Of a DNA stretch of 6,154 bases, positions 1-5,939 are shown one piece after another. The notes under the pieces were generated by a model. It ran no database searches, had not been told where the DNA came from, and worked only from the letters and a program-made list of their open reading frames with translations. The DNA lies in NCBI GenBank assembly GCA_013697265.1, contig JACCXE010000055.1, forward strand, positions 1 to 6,154, written 5' to 3'. Position 1 is the first letter of the stretch. Each line of letters starts with the position of its first letter. The translations under genes and the position numbers were made by a program. The DNA comes from Actinomycetota bacterium (GTDB lineage Bacteria > Actinomycetota > Acidimicrobiia > Acidimicrobiales > JACCXE01).

Positions 1-64
1 TTCCCAAGACGATCGTTCGCTCCGCTGCTCGCGATCATGGGCATCCGAATCGCAAGAGTGCGGG

Positions 65-70
65 TACCCT
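65..70 (+). promoter_or_regulatory. Candidate -10 element of a leaderless promoter
   Basis: TACCCT fits the actinobacterial -10 pattern TANNNT and ends 7 nt before the ATG at 78. Transcription would then start at or next to the start codon. There is no Shine-Dalgarno-like stretch between this element and the ATG, which agrees with a leaderless mRNA. No good -35 hexamer lies 16-18 nt upstream, so the call rests on the -10 match and its position only. Confidence 0.25.
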
Positions 71-77
71 CGATGTC

Positions 78-254
78 ATGGCTGACAAGGTCTGGACGGC
101 TGAAGAGCTCGAGCGGATGACGCCGGCGGAGCAAGACGCGATCTTTGAGTCGAGCATCGATCGGGATCTGAAGAAGACGCCTGCTGCGTTTCTCGACAAG
201 GTCCGCAGCCGCGCTCAGGCACGAATCACAGAGGCCGAGACGCACAAGCGGTGA
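78..254 (+). CDS. Small protein, putative antitoxin of a TA-like pair
   Basis: This is a 58-residue protein starting MADKVWTAEELERMTPAEQ. It has a charged N-terminal half (WTAEELERMTPAEQDAIF) that should form helices, then a basic C-terminal part (FLDKVRSRAQARI) and the end ETHKR. No membrane segment, signal peptide or cysteine is present. The size, the charge pattern and the position directly before a ~100-residue partner are what is expected of a type II antitoxin; the residues before the helix resemble small actinobacterial proteins I recall as antitoxin-like, but I cannot name a family. Its TGA stop (252-254) overlaps the GTG start of the next gene as GTGA, so the two are translationally coupled. 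The reading frame stays open upstream to the window edge, so a longer protein cannot be excluded. ATG 78 is preferred because the residues from there on look like a natural N-terminus. Gene reality is fairly sure; the antitoxin role is inferred. Confidence 0.6.
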   Translation: MADKVWTAEELERMTPAEQDAIFESSIDRDLKKTPAAFLDKVRSRAQARITEAETHKR

Positions 255-565
255 GCGACGCGCGGCGGACGGTCCGCGCGACCACAAGCTTCTTCGAAGA
301 CCTCGACAGACAGTTCCCCGCCGAGCGCGGACCCAACGGCGAACCCTCAGCGCATGACTTCCAGGTGTTCGATCTGATACGGATCGTCGATCAGTTCGCG
401 GAGGGCTTCGACGAACTACCTGAATTGTTCACGGGCCGTCCCGACTATCGAATCCTCATCTCGGCCGGAATGCTCGTCCCGCGGCTATCGGTGATCGGCC
501 AACTGGCGCGTGACGGTGCGATCGAACTCGTACAGCTCGACGTCGACCTGGACCCCGGCTTCTAG
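251..565 (+). CDS. Small soluble protein, putative toxin of a TA-like pair
   Basis: This 104-residue protein starts at GTG, overlapping the previous stop by 4 nt. Its layout is an N-terminal helix RATTSFFEDLDRQFP, a polar loop (AERGPNGEPSAHDFQ), a second helix (DLIRIVDQFAEGFDELPEL) and then short strands (DYRILISAG, VPRLSVIGQLA, IELVQLDVDLD). A helical start followed by a C-terminal beta sheet and a length near 100 residues fit the RelE/ParE-like toxin fold, and the order antitoxin-toxin with coupling fits a TA operon. I see no diagnostic catalytic residues, so this could also be an uncharacterised conserved protein. No Shine-Dalgarno of note precedes the GTG, which supports expression by coupling. 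The TAG stop lies in a CTAG palindrome (562-565) that also supplies the stop of the methyltransferase remnant on the other strand. The gene itself looks intact. Confidence 0.6.
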   Translation: MSDARRTVRATTSFFEDLDRQFPAERGPNGEPSAHDFQVFDLIRIVDQFAEGFDELPELFTGRPDYRILISAGMLVPRLSVIGQLARDGAIELVQLDVDLDPGF

Positions 566-759
566 CCGACGCGTCCTGGCGGGGCAAGGAGGTCCGTCGT
601 CGCCTGGCCCGTCCCGGGGCCGACCTCCACGATCTCCGGCTCGGTCGGCAGCAGGTGAAAGAGCTCGTCGAACAGCGCGACAGGATACGAGGGCCGCGCC
701 TCGCCATAGATCTCAGCGGCTTCATTAAACGACAGCCTGATTTCGTCTGGGCGGCCCAC
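562..759 (-). pseudogene. Truncated class I SAM-dependent methyltransferase (N-terminal fragment)
   Basis: The reading frame gives 65 residues. FNEAAEIYGEARPSYP is the typical opening of a small-molecule methyltransferase, and EIVEVGPGTGQAT is motif I, the glycine-rich SAM-binding loop preceded by the acidic strand. Family members are usually about 200-270 residues, so the rest of the Rossmann fold and all substrate-binding parts are missing. After ATTDLLA the sequence changes to PPGRVG and stops inside the toxin-like gene, so the break lies at roughly 566-590. The start is GTG 759 with AGGA about 7-8 nt upstream on the minus strand, a good ribosome site, so the 5' end looks original. A fragment of this size cannot fold as an active enzyme. 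The family call is firm; the cause (deletion or arrival of the TA-like pair) is inferred. Confidence 0.75.
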
Positions 760-804
760 GGATGACTTCCTGCCCGAGCTCGCATGCCGCGTCCCCGACG
801 TGGC

Positions 805-1410
805 TCAACGCCGCGCACGAGCACATGGGATACAAGATGGATCACCCGTGTATAGGCGGTCTGGGGAGTTACTGAACGATGGCTTCAGCCGTGCGTCGAA
901 GGATCTCGTCAACTGTCTCAGTCGGAGTCTGACCGACGTATCGAGCCACAGCCCAAGATCCCGACGCGTTGCCGCGACGTGCTGATCATTGATCGCCGGC
1001 GTGAACCCGCCTCGATACGCGACCTTGCCGAGAGTCCGCTGGCGCTCAGCGTCTCGCTCTTCGACAACCGCGACCCGCGGGCGGAGAACCACAAGGTGCT
1101 TTGTCCACGAACTCACACGGTCGAGCCAGCGCTCGACGTCGGGACCGTAGATGTTGTCTTGCACCACCGTCGTGAAACCCGCGACGGCGTACTCCGCTGC
1201 CACCTGAGACGAGAGGCGGTACCGAAGATCCAACAGGCGACGTGCCTCGTTCTCGTCGCCTCCACCGACGTGTTCCCATCCGCGCACGGCCCACCGGTAG
1301 AACTGCCCGCCGCGCACATGGACACCGCGCGCAAAACGCCGAGCAAGCAGATCGGCGACCGTCGACTTTCCCGACGCCTGAGCTCCCGTCACCAACCAGA
1401 TAGCAGACAC
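805..1410 (-). CDS. P-loop kinase / AAA-type ATPase, C-terminus frameshifted
   Basis: As read this is a 201-residue P-loop NTPase. The Walker A motif GAQASGKST is at residues 9-17, directly after the first strand IWLVTG. Next come VHVRGGQFYRW (31-40), FTTVVQDNIYGPDV (79-92), the strand HLVVLRP (105-111) and a basic VVEERDAERQ (115-124) that may form the lid. The overall pattern resembles chloramphenicol phosphotransferase-like or small-molecule kinases; the substrate is unknown. In relatives I recall, RGD occurs where this protein has RGG at 33-35, so an acidic catalytic residue may be lost. After WLDTS (155-159) the frame becomes an arginine-rich tail of about 40 residues; a different frame encodes a family-like ending (see the entry at 869-933). 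GTG 1410 is taken as start because it falls just before strand 1, but it lacks a Shine-Dalgarno. GTG 1503, which overlaps the TGA at 1500-1502 as GTGA, is the alternative. It lies downstream of a second kinase-like gene on the same strand. Confidence 0.65.
   Translation of the reverse strand: MSAIWLVTGAQASGKSTVADLLARRFARGVHVRGGQFYRWAVRGWEHVGGGDENEARRLLDLRYRLSSQVAAEYAVAGFTTVVQDNIYGPDVERWLDRVSSWTKHLVVLRPRVAVVEERDAERQRTLGKVAYRGGFTPAINDQHVAATRRDLGLWLDTSVRLRLRQLTRSFDARLKPSFSNSPDRLYTGDPSCIPCARARR
869..933 (-). other. Out-of-frame original 3' end of the kinase gene at 805-1410
   Basis: From position 931 on the minus strand a shifted frame reads QTPTETVDEILRRTAEA and ends at a TAA at 869-871. This is the amphipathic closing helix normally found after WLDTS in this kinase family. 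Only two bases (932-933) separate the TCG codon of the upstream frame from this CAG codon, so adding one base would rejoin them and give a protein of about 180 residues. The simplest reading is a one-base deletion. The family ending is from memory of related proteins; the two frames and their spacing are seen directly. Confidence 0.7.
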
Positions 1411-1499
1411 CCGAACAGCATGGGCTGCGGCTGGGCGAACGGTAAACGAATAGCCCGCGCCCGGCGTTGAGGGACGCGTACGAGTTGCACCGAGGTGGC

Positions 1500-1580
1500 T
1501 CACGATTGCGCCCGAACGGCGACTCCGCGCGCCCTTAGCGCGCCGCCGACCGCTTCGAACACCTGGTCCTCGCTCAACAC
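1500..1580 (-). other. Probable out-of-frame C-terminus of the kinase-like gene at 1574-2161
   Basis: Just past the TGA at 1574-1576 the next frame reads LSEDQVFEAVGGALRARG and stops at 1500-1502. It has G or C at most third codon positions, as a coding frame would here, and it resembles the closing helix of small kinases. One added base in the CGCGGCCGG stretch near 1587-1592 would join it as SQRGPEAVLSEDQ. An alternative is an independent mini-gene: a TTG start overlaps the upstream stop as TTGA, and its own stop overlaps a GTG as GTGA, but a 25-residue gene is less likely. Confidence 0.4.
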
Positions 1581-2161
1581 TGCTTCCGGCCGCGTTGGCT
1601 GACAGCGCGATCGAGCGCCCTTGCGATGTCTCCGTCCAGGTAGACCAACACGGGGTCAACTGGTTGCATGAGATCTCGTACAGCCCGGATATGTGCGTGC
1701 AAGGCTGCCTCGTCAGCTTTCGCCCAATCGAGATCCTCGGCGAGGTCCATCGGCGACCAGCCCAGAAGCACGACGCCATCGTGTTGCCCGGCGTTGCCGA
1801 CAAGCGCCGCGTAAGCGGCCTCGAGCATGTGCGGCGGCGGATGCCCGATCGCTGCTTCCCGGTCAGCGTTGTGTCGGCGGAAGCGGTCGGCGACATCTGC
1901 GAACTCGGTCCTCGTGAAGATCGCGGGCTGCGACAGCTCGTCCTCCCGAAGAACATCCACGTCGGGGATCGCCGCCGCGAGTCGCCGGCATAGCGTCGAC
2001 TGGCCGACGCCAGCGCACGCACCGTGGATCGTGATGATCCGTCCCGCCGGGTCAGCTCTCCCTACCGGAACCGTGGCGGTCGCGTCGGCGGTTCCTGAGC
2101 GCCGACTCTCATCGGTAGCTGCTCGCCTGCAGTTCGTACAGCTCGGCGTACAGCCCGCCAT
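1574..2161 (-). CDS. P-loop kinase-like protein, probably decayed
   Basis: The family-like part begins at GRIITIHG (near 2041) and has the shape of a small P-loop kinase: strand IITIHG, then GACAGVGQST in the Walker A position, PDVDVLREDEL, FTRTEFADVADRF, the strand VVLLGWSP and the strand PVLVYLDGD, followed by ALDRAVSQRG. The Walker A lysine is replaced by glutamine (codon CAG at 2000-2002), which in this fold should impair phosphate binding. No ATG, GTG or TTG occurs in frame close to the first strand; the only upstream in-frame ATG is 2161, which lies 53 nt inside the transporter gene and would add 40 low-complexity residues. The stop at 1574 comes early, and a plausible C-terminus follows in another frame. 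It sits directly after the exporter genes on the same strand. Missing start, lost lysine and frameshift together suggest a pseudogene, although translation as a remnant protein is possible. Confidence 0.5.
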   Translation of the reverse strand: MAGCTPSCTNCRRAATDESRRSGTADATATVPVGRADPAGRIITIHGACAGVGQSTLCRRLAAAIPDVDVLREDELSQPAIFTRTEFADVADRFRRHNADREAAIGHPPPHMLEAAYAALVGNAGQHDGVVLLGWSPMDLAEDLDWAKADEAALHAHIRAVRDLMQPVDPVLVYLDGDIARALDRAVSQRGRKQC

Positions 2162-3926
2162 TCGACATCAGCTCGTGGTGCGAGCCCGCCTCCACGATCC
2201 GGCCGCCGTCGACGACGACGATCACGTCGGCCATGCGGACCGTCGAGAACCGGTGCGAGACGACGACGGTCACACCGCCGACGCCGGCCGCCGTACGGCG
2301 GGTCGCCGCCGCATACCGCTCGAACAGGGCATGCTCGGTCTCGGCATCGAGGGCTGACGTCGGTTCGTCCAGCACCAACACGAGTGGTGCGGTTCGCATC
2401 ATCGCCCGGCCGAGCGCGACCTTCTGCCATTGGCCGCCGGAGAGTTCGACGCCCCCGTCGAAGGTCACGCCCAACTGGGTCTCGAGGCCCGCCGTCCACG
2501 AGCCGGGAAGCTCGCCGCCGCCCGCCCTTTGCAAGGCGTCGGCCACGGCCGACGAGTCGTCGATGTCGGTGAGCGCGCCTACGCCGACGGCCTCGCGCGC
2601 CAGCAATTCGAATTTGGCGAAGTCCTGGAAGCCGGCCGAGCACACCGATCGCCACTCCTCCGGGGAGATGCGGCTGAGGGGGATGCCGTCGACCAGCACT
2701 CGGCCGGCCGTTGGCTCGTAGAACCGGGCTAGGAGCTTCACCAGCGTGGATTTCCCGGCGCCGTTGTCGCCGACGACGGCGACGACCGATCCGGCGGGGA
2801 TGCGCAGGTTGACGTCGGCGAGCACGGGCTCCGTCGTGCCCGGGTAGGTGAAGTGCACCCCTTCGAACTCGATGCCGTCGGCGATGGTGGCGGGGGCCGG
2901 TCGATCGCCGGCCAGCCGCGCCTGCGACGCCGCCGCGTAGTCGATAAGCCAGAGGTAGCGACGGGCGGTGTCGAGCGTCTGCACGAACCATTGGAAGGCG
3001 CCAACGGTGGTGCCGACCTGCACGTTGACCTGGGCGCCGAGGGTGAACGCGAGCACGACGTCGCCCGGAGCCAGTTCCCCACGAAGGGCGCGGTCGACCA
3101 CGAGCCACAGCGCGGCAGCGAACCCGAGGCCGAACACGACCGATCCCCCGAAGGCCAGCGCCGTGGCCTTGGCGAAGGCACCGACCATCAATCGACGGTT
3201 CTCCTCGGTGAGGTCGGCCCGCCGGCGGAAGAACTCGTCGCCGAGACCGAAGATCCGGATTTCCTTGGCGGGTCCTGGTGTCGTCCCGAGTTCGAAGTAG
3301 TTGGCGACTCGACGGCGCTTCTCGGCTGCGAGGTTGTCGGCGTCGCGTCGGAGGGTCTCGGAGCGCTGCTCGGCGAAGAAGCCGGGAATCCCCGAGAGAG
3401 GGAGCAGCAGCAGCGCCGGGTGGATCGACGCCAGCAGCCCGAGGGTACCGACGGCCTGGACGGCGACGCCCAGGGTCTGGGAGATGGCGCCGATGCCGTA
3501 GGCGAGGCGCTGCCGCTGTTCGCGCAGCAGGGTGATCTCGTTCAGGTAGTCGGGCCGTTCGTGGTGCTCGAGCCCGGCCACGCCTGCGGTCATCGTCATG
3601 AGCCGTTGGTCGAGCAGGAAGCCCGTGGCCTCGGCCAAGCGCACCTGCACCATCGCACCCAACACCGAGGATAAGGAGATGCAGCCGCCGAGCACGGCGA
3701 TGGCAGCTGCGGCGCCGACCCCACGTCCGAGATCTCGGCCGGCGCCGGCGTCGATGAGGATCTTCAGCGCATAAGCGAAGCCCAGCGTGGCCACCGACTG
3801 GGCCACCGCACTGCCGAAATAGAGGACCGCGTGGCGGGGCGAGGCTCGGAAGGCGGTGCCCACCATCAGCCGCAACGACCGCCACCGCCGGATCCATGCG
3901 CCTTGCGTGTCGGGCTCTTCGCTCAT
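2109..3926 (-). CDS. ABC exporter half-transporter, permease fused to ATPase (second subunit)
   Basis: This 605-residue protein has a membrane domain (residues ~30-330) followed by a nucleotide-binding domain (~352-595), the type IV exporter layout. Hydrophobic segments lie near 33-60, 73-95, 144-186 and 257-305. The cytoplasmic loop carries KEIRIFGLGDEF (221-232). The ATPase domain has the A-loop tyrosine in FTYP, Walker A GDNGAGKST (386-394), Q-loop FQDF (433-436), signature LSGGQWQ (495-501), Walker B VLVLDE with the catalytic glutamate 521, D-loop SALD and switch histidine 558 in SHRF, so it should hydrolyse ATP. The ATG overlaps the stop of the upstream transporter gene as ATGA, so the subunits are made together and most likely form a heterodimer in the cytoplasmic membrane. 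The SGGQWQ signature occurs in lantibiotic exporters such as NisT, but there is no N-terminal peptidase domain. Substrate unknown; peptide or amphipathic compound is possible. Confidence 0.95.
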   Translation of the reverse strand: MSEEPDTQGAWIRRWRSLRLMVGTAFRASPRHAVLYFGSAVAQSVATLGFAYALKILIDAGAGRDLGRGVGAAAAIAVLGGCISLSSVLGAMVQVRLAEATGFLLDQRLMTMTAGVAGLEHHERPDYLNEITLLREQRQRLAYGIGAISQTLGVAVQAVGTLGLLASIHPALLLLPLSGIPGFFAEQRSETLRRDADNLAAEKRRRVANYFELGTTPGPAKEIRIFGLGDEFFRRRADLTEENRRLMVGAFAKATALAFGGSVVFGLGFAAALWLVVDRALRGELAPGDVVLAFTLGAQVNVQVGTTVGAFQWFVQTLDTARRYLWLIDYAAASQARLAGDRPAPATIADGIEFEGVHFTYPGTTEPVLADVNLRIPAGSVVAVVGDNGAGKSTLVKLLARFYEPTAGRVLVDGIPLSRISPEEWRSVCSAGFQDFAKFELLAREAVGVGALTDIDDSSAVADALQRAGGGELPGSWTAGLETQLGVTFDGGVELSGGQWQKVALGRAMMRTAPLVLVLDEPTSALDAETEHALFERYAAATRRTAAGVGGVTVVVSHRFSTVRMADVIVVVDGGRIVEAGSHHELMSNGGLYAELYELQASSYR

Positions 3927-5926
3927 GGGGCCACCGTGTCGTCGTCGCCAGTCGGGTCTTCGCCGCCCGCCGTGTCGTCCTCGGAGAAACGGGATGCCTG
4001 GAGCCGGAACATCGTGGCGTAGCGACCTCCGGCAGCCACCAGCCGGTCATGCGTGCCGTCCTCCACGACGCGCCCGTGCTCGAGCACGACGATGCGATCG
4101 GCGCGCCGGACCGTCGAGAATCGGTGGCTGATGATGATCGAGGTAAGCCCCGCCGTCAGGTCGAGGAAGCGGTCATAGACGGCAGCCTCCGAACGCACGT
4201 CGAGGTTGGCCGTCGGCTCGTCGAGCACGAGCACCCTCGCGCCGCCCTCCACGGCCATGAGCGCCCGGGCCAGCGCGATCCGTTGCCACTGCCCGCCCGA
4301 CAGCTCGGCCCCGTCGCTCAGCTCGCGCGACAACGTGGTGTCCCAACCTGCGGGCAGCGTCTCGATGACCGAGGTGGCGCCGGCGCGACGAGCCGACCGG
4401 TCGAGCCGCTCCTGGTCCTCGAGCAGGTGCAACGCGCCCAGCCCGATGTTCTCCCGGGCCGGCAGGTGGTAGCGGACGAAGTCCTGAAAGATGGCCGCGA
4501 CCCGGCGCTGCCAGACTGCGGGCTCGAGGTCGCGCAGGTCGATCCCGTCGACGGTGATCCTTCCCTCCAGCGGGTCGTACAGCCTGGCCAGCAGCTTCAC
4601 CAACGTCGTCTTCCCGGCGCCGTTGACCCCGACGATGGCCAACGACTCCCCCGCCCTGATCTCCAGGTCGAGGTCGCGGTAGATGTCGACGTCCGCCCGG
4701 GGATAGGCGAAGCGCACTCCCTCGAACCGGATGCACTGACGCGGCAGCCCGTCGGCGTCACGCGGCGCAGCCGGCACCGGCAGTTCCGTCTTGGCGATGG
4801 TCTCCGGCAGGCCGACCGCCGCCGGGATGGCGGCCGAACCCTGGGCGAGCATCAGGTCTTCCTGTCCGAGGGCCCCGAACTGGGGCACGCCGTTCATCGC
4901 CTGGGCCAGCGTCGCCACCAGGCCCGGCCCGATCTCGCCCCTGGCGGCCAATCTCGCGAGATAAGCGAAGGCCGAAAACTTCACGACCGTCTGCACCCCG
5001 ACGGCAGCGATTACCTGGCTGCGCCCACCCGCACGGCTCCGCCAGATGTCGGCCATGGCGCCGGTCCACGCTTCGGTGAAGCGACCGAGCACCCACCGAT
5101 CGAGACCGAACACTCGCACTTCCTTGGCCGCATCGGCCCTAAGCGCGAGCTCGCGGTAGTAGTCGCTACGACGCAACGCCGGCACCGCCCCGAACACGGC
5201 ATCGAGCACCGAACGGAAGACCCGGCGACTGACCCGTCCGATCCCGATGTATGCCACCGCCAGAAGCAGGCCCACCCACCACTTCCACGTCGCCAGCAAG
5301 ACGGCGGCGCCGGTCGCGCCGAGATACCGCGACGCCAGGGTGAAGAAGCTGATGATGGCGACCGCCGGACCGACCTGCCCGGTGGCGATCGCCCGGGCCT
5401 GCGACATCTGGTCGTTGACCTCCGGATCCTCCAGATGGGCGATGCCGACGGGGCCGAGCGAAGCCGCCATGATCCGGTTCCGCACCGCTTGTTCGAGCCG
5501 ATAGCCCAAGTCGACGGTGGCGAGCTGGCGGAGCGGCCCGAGGGCCTGTTGCAGGATGAACAGCGCACCGGCGACGGCGAGCCAGCGGTACGCGCTCGAC
5601 GATTCACCCTCGCCGGCGACGGTGGCGAACACTGCGGCCACCACGTGACCGGTGGCCACGTAGAACACCGTCGGCACCACCGCCCCGGCGATCGTGATCA
5701 AACAAGCGGTGATGAATGACAGCGGGCCGGACTGCGCGGCGAGCACCACAAGGGCGCGAGGCCCCGTGCCGCGCGCCCACCAAGCGGCCAGCGGAGTCGA
5801 CTTCGATCCAGGTTTCCGAGCTATGGACGGAGTCTGTCGAAAACGCCCACGTCCCGCTCCGAATTGTCTCGGGATCCACATCGACACGACCAGTTCTGAT
5901 CTGTCGGTGCCAGGAACGGTGCGCAT
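3923..5926 (-). CDS. ABC exporter half-transporter, permease fused to ATPase (first subunit)
   Basis: With the ATG at 5926 the protein has 667 residues. This start is chosen for the GGAG 5 nt upstream; ATG 5881 (652 residues) is an alternative, and both leave a basic cytoplasmic leader rich in R and K before the first membrane helix. Hydrophobic segments lie near 71-103, 115-132, 185-230 and 305-344, with the loop KEVRVFGLDRW (268-278) matching that of the partner subunit. The ATPase domain (~398-643) has the A-loop in FAYP, Walker A GVNGAGKTT (433-441), Q-loop FQDF (480-483), signature LSGGQWQ (542-548), Walker B VLVLDE (565-570), D-loop ANLD and histidine 601 in SHRF. Both subunits therefore have complete catalytic motifs, unlike heterodimers with one degenerate site. 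The C-terminus is an acidic tail (EDDTAGGEDPTGDDD) whose end overlaps the next gene's ATG. First gene of the exporter operon; substrate unknown. Confidence 0.93.
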   Translation of the reverse strand: MRTVPGTDRSELVVSMWIPRQFGAGRGRFRQTPSIARKPGSKSTPLAAWWARGTGPRALVVLAAQSGPLSFITACLITIAGAVVPTVFYVATGHVVAAVFATVAGEGESSSAYRWLAVAGALFILQQALGPLRQLATVDLGYRLEQAVRNRIMAASLGPVGIAHLEDPEVNDQMSQARAIATGQVGPAVAIISFFTLASRYLGATGAAVLLATWKWWVGLLLAVAYIGIGRVSRRVFRSVLDAVFGAVPALRRSDYYRELALRADAAKEVRVFGLDRWVLGRFTEAWTGAMADIWRSRAGGRSQVIAAVGVQTVVKFSAFAYLARLAARGEIGPGLVATLAQAMNGVPQFGALGQEDLMLAQGSAAIPAAVGLPETIAKTELPVPAAPRDADGLPRQCIRFEGVRFAYPRADVDIYRDLDLEIRAGESLAIVGVNGAGKTTLVKLLARLYDPLEGRITVDGIDLRDLEPAVWQRRVAAIFQDFVRYHLPARENIGLGALHLLEDQERLDRSARRAGATSVIETLPAGWDTTLSRELSDGAELSGGQWQRIALARALMAVEGGARVLVLDEPTANLDVRSEAAVYDRFLDLTAGLTSIIISHRFSTVRRADRIVVLEHGRVVEDGTHDRLVAAGGRYATMFRLQASRFSEDDTAGGEDPTGDDDTVAP

Positions 5927-5931
5927 CGAAG

Positions 5932-5935
5932 CTCC
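5932..5935 (-). promoter_or_regulatory. Ribosome binding site deciding the first exporter start
   Basis: GGAG on the minus strand is followed by 5 bases (CTTCG) and the ATG at 5926. No comparable site precedes the downstream ATG at 5881 or GTG 5887, so this site supports the longer protein. Confidence 0.5.
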
Positions 5936-5939
5936 ATCC

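Noticed and set aside
588..628. Inverted repeat GGAGGTC ... GACCTCC as a terminator between convergent genes
   Set aside because: The loop is 27 nt, there is no T-tract, and the right arm is part of the methyltransferase motif I coding sequence, so the match is likely chance.
760..1000. Plus-strand small gene from GTG 800
   Set aside because: It runs antisense to the end of the kinase gene, has no ribosome site and no protein-like pattern.
805..2022. A single 405-residue protein covering both kinase regions on the minus strand
   Set aside because: Upstream of about 1503 this frame is out of phase with the recognisable kinase-like sequence of the neighbouring gene and looks like shadow sequence; only its C-terminal half is a real kinase.
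2853..3674. Plus-strand 273-codon frame opposite the exporter
   Set aside because: Low-complexity G, E, R and H content with no fold-like pattern; antisense shadow of the coding frame.
2062..4050. Long minus-strand reading frame of 662 codons overlapping the second exporter gene
   Set aside because: It is an arginine- and glycine-rich shadow of the exporter gene in another frame, with no domain; the 605-residue frame carries all ABC motifs.
3896..5719. Plus-strand reading frame of 607 codons opposite the exporter genes
   Set aside because: It lies antisense to two intact ABC genes and its composition is that of a shadow frame in GC-rich DNA.
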